From assembly GCF_000307265.1 (NCBI RefSeq), contig NZ_DF158898.1:329719-393718 (forward strand): a stretch of 64,000 nucleotides of DNA. Reading direction: 5' to 3'. Position 1 is the first letter of the stretch. Each line of letters begins with the position of its first letter. Origin of the DNA: Oscillibacter ruminantium GH1 (GTDB lineage: Bacteria; Bacillota; Clostridia; Oscillospirales; Oscillospiraceae). The notes beneath the pieces are model-generated. The model had not been told where the DNA came from. It searched no databases and saw nothing but the letters and a program-made list of their open reading frames with translations. Both the position numbers and the translations under genes were made by a program. Below, in pieces: positions 1-6,187 of the stretch.

Positions 1-12
1 TCCTATGAGAAT

Positions 13-40
13 AGAAAAAACCGCCCCGTGAGGGGCGGTC
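13..40 (-). terminator. Intrinsic terminator of the zinc-ribbon gene
   Basis: A 7-bp GC stem (21-27 with 32-38, GTGA loop) is followed on the minus strand by six T. It lies just past the stop of the zinc-ribbon gene. A nearly identical hairpin sits at 414-433. Confidence 0.8.
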
Positions 41-55
41 GAAAGGGTAACGAGG

Positions 56-331
56 TTATCTTTTATTGCTGAAACAATCGCTGCAGTACACAGGACGGTC
101 ATCACGGGGCTGGAAAGGAACCTTGCAGGGTCTTCCACATTCCGCACAGACTGCATCGTACATCTGGCGGTCGCCGCGATTGGAGGTCATGCCCTTACGG
201 GCCATACGGCAGGACTTGCAACGCTGGGGTTCGTTTGTAAAGCCTTTTTCAGCAAAGAATTCCTGTTCGCTGGCGGTGAAGGGGAATTCCTGACCGCAGT
301 CCTTGCAGACGAGTGTTTTGTCTTGATACAT
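56..331 (-). CDS. CxxC-x17-CxxC zinc-ribbon protein
   Basis: This 91-residue protein has two zinc-ribbon units. The first uses C9, C12, C38 and C41. The second uses C62, C65, C83 and C86, with exactly 17 residues between the two CxxC pairs, the signature of the small CxxC-x17-CxxC domain family. There is no membrane segment or enzymatic motif, so a zinc-stabilised nucleic-acid or protein-binding role is only inferred. The ATG follows AAGAGG by a short spacer. The gene has its own promoter (374-402) and terminator, so it is a single-gene unit. The precise function is unknown. Confidence 0.8.
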   Translation of the reverse strand: MYQDKTLVCKDCGQEFPFTASEQEFFAEKGFTNEPQRCKSCRMARKGMTSNRGDRQMYDAVCAECGRPCKVPFQPRDDRPVYCSDCFSNKR

Positions 332-373
332 GTAATACCTCTTAAAAGTTAGTTCGCCTTAGGCGATTACTTT

Positions 374-402
374 ACAATACACTACTTCAAACCAAAAGTC
401 AA
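374..402 (-). promoter_or_regulatory. SigA-type promoter of the zinc-ribbon gene
   Basis: On the minus strand TTGACT (397-402) and TATTGT (374-379) are 17 bp apart. A 13-bp odd palindrome at 354-366 (TCGCC/GGCGA arms) falls near the expected transcription start and could be an operator. Confidence 0.6.
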
Positions 403-409
403 GTAAAAG

Positions 410-434
410 AATACCGCCCCGGTGACGGGGCGGG
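410..434 (-). terminator. Probable terminator of the cotJ operon
   Basis: An 8-bp GC stem (414-421 with 426-433, GTGA loop) follows the small gene at 443-643. The U-tract on the minus strand is weak and interrupted. Confidence 0.55.
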
Positions 435-442
435 TGCGAGAA

Positions 443-643
443 TCAGGGATTCGGATCTCCGACAGAGCCGTCGCCCTTCAATTCATGAAAAACCTTTAGC
501 TCCGGGCCGGTCGTACCGCCGATGATCGGCTTTGCGTGTTCCTTCCCATGCTTGGCCTTGCCCTGAATCACCGGGACGGGCAAAACGTCGTTGCGGGGCT
601 GCGTGTGCGTCCAGTCGGGACGCGCCATTCCCTTCTTTGCCAT
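443..643 (-). CDS. Small hypothetical protein downstream of cotJ genes
   Basis: This 66-residue basic, proline- and glycine-rich protein begins MAKKGMARPDW. The ATG at 643 is chosen over an upstream in-frame start because GGAGGTGATAA precedes it. There is no signal peptide, membrane segment or Cys pair. It lies 83 bp after the truncated cotJC, on the same strand and ahead of the same terminator, so it is probably co-transcribed and possibly expressed during sporulation. I do not recognise the family. Confidence 0.65.
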   Translation of the reverse strand: MAKKGMARPDWTHTQPRNDVLPVPVIQGKAKHGKEHAKPIIGGTTGPELKVFHELKGDGSVGDPNP

Positions 644-725
644 TTTATCACCTCCGGGCTTAGTATGCCCCATTCACAGATGATCTGAACACGCTGAAAA
701 ACAAATGCGTTGATATTTTTTTACC

Positions 726-875
726 TTATTTGGCGCCGGATACTGCGGCACAGCCTGATTTTTGCAGTTCAGTGAAATACGGACCACCGTACTGGCTGAT
801 GATCAACGCCGCAAGCTTTGGATTGGTGGTTTTAATATTAACGGGGTATTGCAGCTTTTTTTCATAGACAAACAT
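726..875 (-). pseudogene. cotJC: Truncated CotJC (manganese-catalase-like coat protein), N-terminus only
   Basis: This is a 49-codon frame whose ATG overlaps the TGA of the CotJA-CotJB gene (TGATG). Residues 1-32 (MFVYEKKLQYPV, then NPKLAALIISQYGGP) match the start of CotJC, a ferritin-like Mn-catalase family protein of about 190-220 residues. The match stops at residue 32 and 17 unrelated residues lead to TAA. None of the four-helix catalase fold is left. No downstream frame resumes the family before the next gene at 643. This looks like a deletion remnant. A functional short coat peptide cannot be excluded because the start, overlap and stop are clean. Confidence 0.75.
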
Positions 876-1324
876 CAGCTGTTCCCTCCTTCATCCCAGG
901 GCCACGGGTCATTCAGCCAGGTGTACTTTCCATCCTCTGTAATATCGGTCTGAAGCAGGGGGCCGTACATCTTCTGATACTTCTCCCGACCCTCTCGGGA
1001 GAGCTTGATATAGGACCAATAGAGGTTCAGAACTTCCTGATCCTTCGCGTGTGTGGTGAGATACAGTCCCAACTCGTCAATGGCAAAATCCAACGCCATC
1101 AACTCCGCCAGTGCGGTGTTGTTGGTTTTCAACTGGTCGGTCATGGCCGCCTTAAAGGGCAGGTCCAGCCCCGGAAACAGCGTCCCGGTCTGAAGGGCCA
1201 AGGCGTTTTCATAGCGGGGAGGATCCTGCTCCTGCATCGGGACATAGGGAAAGGCCAGCGGCGCGCACTTGCCGGGAAGATTTCCGGCGTTCTGGCCGCA
1301 GGAATTCATTTCAGGTTTTTCCAT
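875..1324 (-). CDS. Spore coat CotJA-CotJB fusion protein
   Basis: Residues about 21-60 (FPYVPMQ, ALQTGTLFPGLDLPF) match CotJA, and residues about 66-143 (LDFAIDELGLYLTTH, KYQKMYGPL) match CotJB. These are normally two genes of the cotJABC operon, whose products are incorporated in the inner spore coat under the mother-cell sigma factor SigE. Here both lie in one 149-residue frame. A TTG at 1330 lies closer to AAGGAG than the ATG used here, so the start may be six bases earlier. The stop overlaps the cotJC stub. A perfect SigE -10 (CATACAAT, 1382-1389) lies upstream. Confidence 0.8.
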   Translation of the reverse strand: MEKPEMNSCGQNAGNLPGKCAPLAFPYVPMQEQDPPRYENALALQTGTLFPGLDLPFKAAMTDQLKTNNTALAELMALDFAIDELGLYLTTHAKDQEVLNLYWSYIKLSREGREKYQKMYGPLLQTDITEDGKYTWLNDPWPWDEGGNS

Positions 1325-1381
1325 CTGCAACTAGACTCCTTCCATTGCACAGGTCGCGCGCGGCGTCGCGCGCTCATTCCC

Positions 1382-1389
1382 ATTGTATG
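1382..1389 (-). promoter_or_regulatory. Candidate SigE -10 element of the cotJ operon
   Basis: CATACAAT on the minus strand matches the SigE -10 consensus, about 50 bp upstream of the coat gene. I do not see a good SigE -35. A CGCGCG...CGCGCG inverted repeat lies in the predicted leader. Confidence 0.45.
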
Positions 1390-1413
1390 CCGGAGAATCT
1401 ACGCAGGTACATC

Positions 1414-1465
1414 TTGCAGGGGGGAACAAAGCGGTGCTATAATAAACTATACACAAAAGCACCGC
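1414..1465 (+). promoter_or_regulatory. Promoter with inverted-repeat operator upstream of cwlD
   Basis: TTGCAG (1414-1419) and TATAAT (1438-1443) are 18 bp apart. An 8-bp inverted repeat, GCGGTGCT at 1431-1438 with AGCACCGC at 1458-1465, encloses the -10, as expected of an operator or a leader hairpin. Confidence 0.5.
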
Positions 1466-1521
1466 CTCAGGGGGTATATGGGAAAAGCCGTCCGTCATAT
1501 CCTGCACGGGAGGCGATAGCC

Positions 1522-2244
1522 ATGATCGTGTTGATACGTAAATCCCATCTGGGTTTTTCCGCACTGCTGTTGGCGGCGGTGGCCGGGATGGCGGCAATCC
1601 TGTGGCAGGGAAGCGAAAGTATTTCCACATTCTCGTCCGCATCAGGCGGCGAGTCCGCGTGTGTGGTGGTGGATCCCGGCCACGGCGGAGAGGACGGTGG
1701 CGCCGTGGCGAGAGACGGCACGGTGGAGAGCGGGCTGAATTTGCAAGTGGCTCTGCGGGTAAACGATCTGCTCCGTTTTTTAGGGCAGGACACCGTGCTG
1801 ACCCGGCGAGAGGATATCTCCATCTATTCTGACGGGGCGCAGACGCTTCATCAGAAGAAAGTATCCGATCTTAAAAATCGGGTGGCGCTGGTAAACGGAC
1901 TTCCAAACGCGGTTCTCATCAGCATCCATCAAAACAGTCTTCCCGGTTCTCCCAAGACTCACGGTGCACAGGTGTTCTATAACGGGGTGGAGCCTGCTTC
2001 GACTCTGGCCGCGTCCACACAGGAGCGGCTGAATCAGAGTGTAAATGCCGGGAGTGGAAAAACACCCAAGCGCATTTCAAATTCCATCTATCTCACCAAA
2101 AATGTGACCGCTCCGGCCATCATCGTGGAATGTGGGTTCCTCTCAAACACAGGGGACACGGCCCGCTTACAGGAACCGGGGTATCAGCTGCGGCTGGCTA
2201 CAGCGGTGGTCGCCGGATATTTTTCTACGGAGGAAACGCCATAA
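1522..2244 (+). CDS. cwlD: N-acetylmuramoyl-L-alanine amidase, CwlD-like
   Basis: CwlD-type amidases strip peptides from muramic acid so that muramic-delta-lactam can form in spore cortex. The 240-residue protein has an N-terminal membrane or signal segment (about residues 10-29) and then an Amidase_3 domain. Zinc and catalytic residues are visible: H54 in DPGHGG, E69, H136 in SIHQN and E203 in VECGF. Overall length and the SDLKNRVALVN stretch fit CwlD. The ATG at 1522 follows GGGAGGCGATAGC; the longer frame upstream has no ribosome site. The stop TAA abuts the radA ATG, so the two are co-translated. The start region has its own promoter, divergent from cotJ. Confidence 0.85.
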   Translation: MIVLIRKSHLGFSALLLAAVAGMAAILWQGSESISTFSSASGGESACVVVDPGHGGEDGGAVARDGTVESGLNLQVALRVNDLLRFLGQDTVLTRREDISIYSDGAQTLHQKKVSDLKNRVALVNGLPNAVLISIHQNSLPGSPKTHGAQVFYNGVEPASTLAASTQERLNQSVNAGSGKTPKRISNSIYLTKNVTAPAIIVECGFLSNTGDTARLQEPGYQLRLATAVVAGYFSTEETP

Positions 2245-3642
2245 ATGAAGGCAAAAACAACTTTTTACTGCACGGAGTGCGGAAATGAAACACCAAAGTG
2301 GGCGGGAAAGTGTCCGGCTTGCGGCGCGTGGAACACGGTGGTAGAGCGTCCGGCGGAAGCCGCGCCAAAAAAGTCCCGGGGACTGGGGAAGGCAGCGGCG
2401 ACCGCCGCCATTTCCTCTGCGGGCAATTCTCACCGTGCCCGCCCGGTCACGGACTTGGAAACTGCGTCCGAAATCCGGTTTCCCACTGGAATGGGAGAAC
2501 TGGATCGGGTTCTGGGCGGGGGAGCGGTCAAAGGGTCGCTGGTATTGGTGGGCGGCGCGCCCGGCATTGGAAAGTCCACGCTAATGCTGCAAATTTGCAG
2601 CAAGCTGTGTGAGTTTTCCAAGGTGCTGTATGTATCCGGCGAGGAATCGGAACACCAGCTTAAGCTCCGAGCCAAGCGGTTGGACGTGGAAAGCGAACAA
2701 CTGTTCGTGATCTCTGAGACTTGTCTGGGAGACGTTTTGGAGACTGTGGCGGAGGAACAGCCGGATATTCTTATCATCGATTCCATCCAGACCCTTTACA
2801 ACGACGCGTTGGAATCTCCCGCCGGAAGCGTGGGGCAGGTGAAAGACTGCACCATGGCGCTGATGCAGCTGGCTAAAGGGCGGGAGATCACCGTGTTCGT
2901 TATCGGCCACGTTAATAAGGAGGGATCTATCGCAGGACCCAAGGTTCTCGAACATATGGTCGATTGTGTGCTATACTTCGAAGGCGACCAGCACAGTTCC
3001 TACCGCATTTTGCGGGCGGCGAAAAACCGTTTTGGTGCTACCAACGAGATCGGTGTCTTCGAGATGGAGGACGCGGGACTGCATGAGGTGGAGAACCCCT
3101 CGGAAATGCTGCTGGCGGGCCGTCCGGCGGATGCGCCGGGAACCTGCGTCACCTGTGTGATGGAGGGGGTTCGTCCGGTGCTGGCAGAGATTCAGGCCCT
3201 GATCGCTCCCAGCAGCTACGGCACACCCCGCCGTACCAGTAATGGTTTTGATTACAACCGGGCGGCTATGCTGCTCGCAGTGCTGGAAAAGCGGGGCGGG
3301 CTGAAGCTCTCCACCTGCGACACGTATCTGAACATCATTGGCGGACTGTCGCTGGACGAGCCTGCCGCTGATTTGGCCGCCGCAGTGGCACTGGCATCCA
3401 GTTATTTGGACCAGCCGATCCCAAGCGATCTGGTGGCCATCGGGGAGGTGGGGCTGACGGGGGAACTGCGCAGCGTCAACCAGCTTGGCCAGCGGGTGAA
3501 CGAGGTGCAGCGGCTGGGTTTTAAGCGCTGCCTGATTCCTGAGCGCCGTTCTCAGACAATTTCTGCTCCGGTGGGTCTTGAGCTAATTCCGGTGCGGAAT
3601 ATTGGGGAGGCTCTGCGGGCAGTGATGCGCAAACAGGGATGA
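2245..3642 (+). CDS. radA: DNA repair protein RadA
   Basis: RadA is a DnaB-type ATPase that drives branch migration of recombination intermediates. The 465-residue protein has the N-terminal zinc finger (C9, C12, C23, C26), a RecA-like core with Walker A GGAPGIGKS at 103-111, the RadA-specific KNRFG motif, and a C-terminal Lon-protease-like domain. Length is typical. Its ATG touches the cwlD stop. Its 3' end overlaps a convergent small Cys-rich frame on the other strand. Confidence 0.95.
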   Translation: MKAKTTFYCTECGNETPKWAGKCPACGAWNTVVERPAEAAPKKSRGLGKAAATAAISSAGNSHRARPVTDLETASEIRFPTGMGELDRVLGGGAVKGSLVLVGGAPGIGKSTLMLQICSKLCEFSKVLYVSGEESEHQLKLRAKRLDVESEQLFVISETCLGDVLETVAEEQPDILIIDSIQTLYNDALESPAGSVGQVKDCTMALMQLAKGREITVFVIGHVNKEGSIAGPKVLEHMVDCVLYFEGDQHSSYRILRAAKNRFGATNEIGVFEMEDAGLHEVENPSEMLLAGRPADAPGTCVTCVMEGVRPVLAEIQALIAPSSYGTPRRTSNGFDYNRAAMLLAVLEKRGGLKLSTCDTYLNIIGGLSLDEPAADLAAAVALASSYLDQPIPSDLVAIGEVGLTGELRSVNQLGQRVNEVQRLGFKRCLIPERRSQTISAPVGLELIPVRNIGEALRAVMRKQG

Positions 3643-3754
3643 AGTGGACACAGCCGCCCCCGGCGGGCAGCACTCCTGCGGCAGCTGCGCAGTCCAGATC
3701 GCACAGTCCGTCTTTCTGGTAGATGCAGGGAGAGGTACAGGGAATAAGGCCCAT
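3521..3754 (-). CDS. Small Cys-rich protein convergent with radA
   Basis: The first 41 residues hold a Cys pattern (MGLIPCTSPCIYQKDGLCDL, then a C near residue 22 and CVHFIP) that resembles small Clostridia proteins of about 50 residues, some of which carry a misleading hydroxymyristoyl-dehydratase name in databases. The remaining 36 residues run antisense to the last 122 bases of radA and look like read-through of a lost stop. The ribosome site is weak (AAAAGGAA about 12 bases from the ATG). The function is unknown, and a metal or redox role is only a guess from the cysteines. Confidence 0.45.
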   Translation of the reverse strand: MGLIPCTSPCIYQKDGLCDLDCAAAAGVLPAGGGCVHFIPVCASLPAEPPQYSAPELAQDPPEQKLSENGAQESGSA

Positions 3755-3872
3755 GCAAATCAGTCCATTTCCTTTTATTTTGAGTGTCCCCGAGTAATTG
3801 ATTCTTCAGATAGGATGCACCGGAACCGGGCCGTTTATGTCCGACGAAGAGTGAAATACCATATGTTTGACT

Positions 3873-3933
3873 GATGCAAAGGAACCGTCACGCAAGACGG
3901 TGGGTCGCGCAGGGAAGGGTAGACACGCGCATC
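3873..3933 (+). other. Possible structured RNA leader
   Basis: The sequence can fold as a three-way junction: GATGC (3873-3877) pairs with GCATC (3929-3933), ACCGTC (3884-3889) pairs with GACGGT (3896-3901), and two CGCG elements can pair between them. It ends 24 bases before the start codon of the broken gene at 3957. I cannot match it to a known riboswitch class. Confidence 0.25.
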
Positions 3934-3956
3934 GGGACAGCTTGAAGGAGGGACGT

Positions 3957-4191
3957 ATGTTCGCATATTTGAATTTGAGCGGGCAGTCCGGCATTGCATC
4001 CTATGATTACGGCGAACCTTACGTCAAGGTGCGCTTTAAGACTGGCGGAATCTATACTGTATAGCTATGAGAGCACCGGGCCCGGCCCAGTGGAGTATAT
4101 GAAGACTCTGGCGGAGTGAGGATATGGCCTGAACGAATTTATCAATTCCGTGGTGCGGAACAACTATGCACTGCACGTTCGGGAGGACTGA
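3957..4191 (+). pseudogene. Broken small conserved protein (KTSC-like)
   Basis: The ATG at 3957 follows GAAGGAGGGACGT and opens MFAYLNLSGQSGIASYDYG. The frame stops at 4062-4064. Removing one base near 4059 restores a family-like continuation (YSYESTGPGPVEYMKTLAE), which meets a second in-frame TGA at 4117-4119. After that, GYGLNEFINSVVRNNYA continues to TGA at 4189-4191. The intact product would have been about 77 residues and resembles small KTSC-like proteins. One frameshift plus one nonsense change make decay more likely than a single sequencing error. Confidence 0.6.
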
Positions 4192-4314
4192 GGACAAGCC
4201 TGCCCGTTTTCCAAATGGCTTCGTCCCACAAACTGTGTTTTATTGTTCAGCAGGGGATCGGTGTAGAAGAAAGCGATTTTAAAAGAGATACTTTACTACA
4301 CCATGCGTAGAATT

Positions 4315-4357
4315 ATTTTAAATGCAAGCAAGATTGAACAAAATACCCGTTTTGTTC
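4315..4357 (+). repeat. Left direct repeat (attL-like)
   Basis: This is a 43-bp copy of the repeat at 7039-7081. The first 31 bp differ at one base, four bases then vary, and eight bases match. It contains inverted arms GAACAAAA/TTTTGTTC around a 6-bp spacer TACCCG, the layout of a tyrosine-recombinase core site. Confidence 0.7.
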
Positions 4358-4401
4358 CTTTTCGGCGGATGGATGTTGAGCCGCCGAACCGGGGACAAGC
4401 G

Positions 4402-4466
4402 AAAAAGAAAGCGCCCAGAGGCCAAAGCCTCTGGACGCTTTCAAGCTAACTTTCGTTAACCCTGCA
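4402..4466 (-). ncRNA. Candidate 65-nt small RNA at the left end of the element
   Basis: A strong minus-strand promoter (4473-4501) is followed within about 25 bases by a 16-position terminator stem (4407-4422 with 4427-4442, one mismatch) and a five-T tract (4402-4406). There is no room for a gene, so the product would be a short RNA. A copy-control role is possible but not shown. Confidence 0.45.
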
Positions 4467-4472
4467 TTAAGT

Positions 4473-4501
4473 ATAATAGCACCGTCCCATTGGTTTGTCA
4501 A
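4473..4501 (-). promoter_or_regulatory. Strong outward-facing promoter, left end
   Basis: TTGACA (4496-4501) and TATTAT (4473-4478) on the minus strand are 17 bp apart. It points out of the element, toward the left repeat. Confidence 0.6.
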
Positions 4502-5200
4502 GCCCTCGTCCGCCGCAGCGCGTAAACCCTGCGCTTCCCCCACCCCCACAGGGGGAGGGGGACGGGAGGGGGAGAGGGGGAAAAAGCCCCGGGGCGCGAT
4601 TGCTTCATGGGGCGCGGAGCGCCACCCGACCAAGCCCACGGGGCGGAGGCGGGGCGGCTCTTGGGGCGACTGGGGGGACCCGCCGGGTAGCGCCGCGCAG
4701 CGGCGCGGACAACGCTAACACCACAGAACCCGCCGTGGGGCAAGGACGCGGAACGCGCCCGGCTCGACCCTTGCCCCACGGCGTGGCTCTGTGGTATGGG
4801 GGCGGGGGGCTGTCGCCCAACCGCCCCACCGGGCGGCGCGCGCAAGGGCGGCAAGGCCACGAACCGCCGCCCCAGCCGCCACCACGCCGCCACACACAGC
4901 CAGACCAAGGACGGCGGGGCTGGCGGGGCGAGGCCGCAGTCCGCCCGCAGACGCAAAAAGGGTCGCGGGCAGGCTTGCCCGCGACCGCGCCGCATACCGC
5001 AGCTGCCACGGCCCGTAGGACGGGGCAAGCGGACGGGAAGCCCCCCGACGGCCCGCAGGACGGAGCGGGGGCAGGGGCCCGAACGCATCCCTTCGGGGTG
5101 TGGGGCCGCAGCCCCACACGTGGCGGCTACGCCGCCACGGCCCCGCCACAGCGGGGCAGGGCGCGCAGCGCCCGGAAGCCCCCCGGTAGACCGCCGGGCC
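4502..5200. repeat. GC-rich hairpin array without a credible gene
   Basis: This roughly 700-bp stretch is extremely GC-rich and packed with perfect inverted repeats: 4690-4706 (7 bp, GCA loop), 4732-4745 with 4769-4782 (14 bp) inside an outer 8-bp pair 4720-4727/4788-4795, 4961-4986 (11 bp), 5098-5119 (9 bp), 5120-5138 (8 bp, TAC loop), 5140-5157 (7 bp) and 5159-5173 (6 bp, GCA loop). Long open frames cross it on both strands, but they are low-complexity Pro/Arg/Gly/Ala products of base composition with no ribosome site. It may form a structured RNA or a single-strand origin. Confidence 0.7.
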
Positions 5201-5204
5201 TCAT

Positions 5205-5241
5205 ACTTGATATAGGGACAGTATTCCGTCAGAAGCGACGG
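5205..5241 (+). other. Candidate double-strand origin (nick site)
   Basis: ACTTGATAT at 5205-5213 matches the CTTG/ATA cleavage core used by phiX174 gpA and pC194-type initiators. The inferred nick would fall between 5209 and 5210. It is flanked by hairpin-forming sequence, including CCGTC/GACGG at 5226-5241, and lies about 80 bp upstream of the initiator gene, a common origin position in such replicons. Confidence 0.5.
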
Positions 5242-5287
5242 GTAGACTGTACCACCTGAAAGTTCCTCGTCCCTTGCCGCGCAAGGT

Positions 5288-6175
5288 ATGACACCATCTC
5301 AAAACCAAATTTACCACAATTGTCGAATCAAGACCTATCCCGACGGAACGTCGGAGGTCTTGTGCTGCAATCGCCAGCTTTTTCGGGAACCCGGCTGGGA
5401 GGCACAACGGCGCGAACCGCGCCCGCTGCCGTCCGGTGCAGAGCCGGACGAGGCCGACAACCTTGACCGCGCCATGAGGCGCGCCTGCTCTGCCGTCCAC
5501 GACATTGCCATGTCCAACGATTGGGCATGGTTCGTGACCCTGACGCTGGACGCGCGGCAGGTAGACCGCTACGACATGACCGCCATTACCCGGAAGATGA
5601 ATAACTGGCTGGACAACCACGTCCGGCGGCACGGCCTTGCCTACGTCCTTGTGCCGGAGCGGCACAAGGATGGAGCCGTCCACTTCCACGGCTTCTTTAA
5701 CGACGCTCTGAGGGCCGTTGACAGCCGTCACAAGGATGGACACGGTCACAGGGTCTATAATCTGCCACAATGGACGCTAGGCTTTACTACGGCTATCGCG
5801 CTGTACGGCAACAAGCAGTCCGCCGTCGGCTATGTGTGTAAGTACGTCAGCAAGCAGCGGGAGAAGATAGGCGGGCGCTGGTACTACTCCGGCGGCGCGC
5901 TGCGTAAGCCGGAAATCCAGCTGACCGACGCGAATATCGAAGACATGGAAGCCGCACCGGAGGCCCGCCGCTTCGAGGTTCCCCAGCTGCCAAACATCCG
6001 CTTTGCGGCGTTGACATCACAGGGTTTCTGTGATGTCAACCAGCCGCCCGCGAAAATTTGCGAAAACGGGGACGGGTTGACATTTTTTGGACTGTCCACC
6101 GCCGCCGCCGCGCCGCCCGCCCCAGCGGCTCCCGTCCACGGGGCCAAAAAAATGACCCCAAAAAAATTGACATAG
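5288..6175 (+). CDS. HUH rolling-circle replication initiator (Rep)
   Basis: Rep nicks one strand at the origin and stays covalently bound through a tyrosine. The 295-residue protein shows the three HUH motifs: FVTLTLD (82-88), the metal site HFH (132-134), and YVCKYVSK with Y182 and Y186. The YxxxY spacing is that of superfamily I initiators such as phiX174 gpA. The C-terminus is Ala/Pro-rich. No clear ribosome site precedes the ATG; a 6-bp CCTTGC/GCAAGG hairpin abuts it, so translation may be restrained or the start may lie elsewhere. The recombinase gene follows after 12 bp. Confidence 0.8.
   Translation: MTPSQNQIYHNCRIKTYPDGTSEVLCCNRQLFREPGWEAQRREPRPLPSGAEPDEADNLDRAMRRACSAVHDIAMSNDWAWFVTLTLDARQVDRYDMTAITRKMNNWLDNHVRRHGLAYVLVPERHKDGAVHFHGFFNDALRAVDSRHKDGHGHRVYNLPQWTLGFTTAIALYGNKQSAVGYVCKYVSKQREKIGGRWYYSGGALRKPEIQLTDANIEDMEAAPEARRFEVPQLPNIRFAALTSQGFCDVNQPPAKICENGDGLTFFGLSTAAAAPPAPAAPVHGAKKMTPKKLT
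6010..6040. repeat. 13-bp perfect inverted repeat inside rep
   Basis: Arms 6010-6022 and 6028-6040 are perfectly complementary with a 5-base loop, and each carries TTGACATCACAG or its complement. Further TTGACA copies lie at 6077, 6167 and 6714. Possible roles are a binding site for Rep or the recombinase, or a local promoter. Confidence 0.55.
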
Positions 6176-6187
6176 GAGGACGCAAAA

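Noticed and set aside
3873-3933. c-di-GMP riboswitch at the structured leader
   Set aside because: The words ACGCAA and GGGT recall parts of the GEMM motif, but their order and stem layout do not fit.
4495-5259. Long open frames on both strands (for example 254 codons at 4495-5259 plus, 196 codons at 4498-5088 minus)
   Set aside because: The products are Pro/Arg/Gly/Ala low-complexity chains without a ribosome site, they occur in several frames at once, and they cross perfect hairpins. The openness follows from extreme GC.
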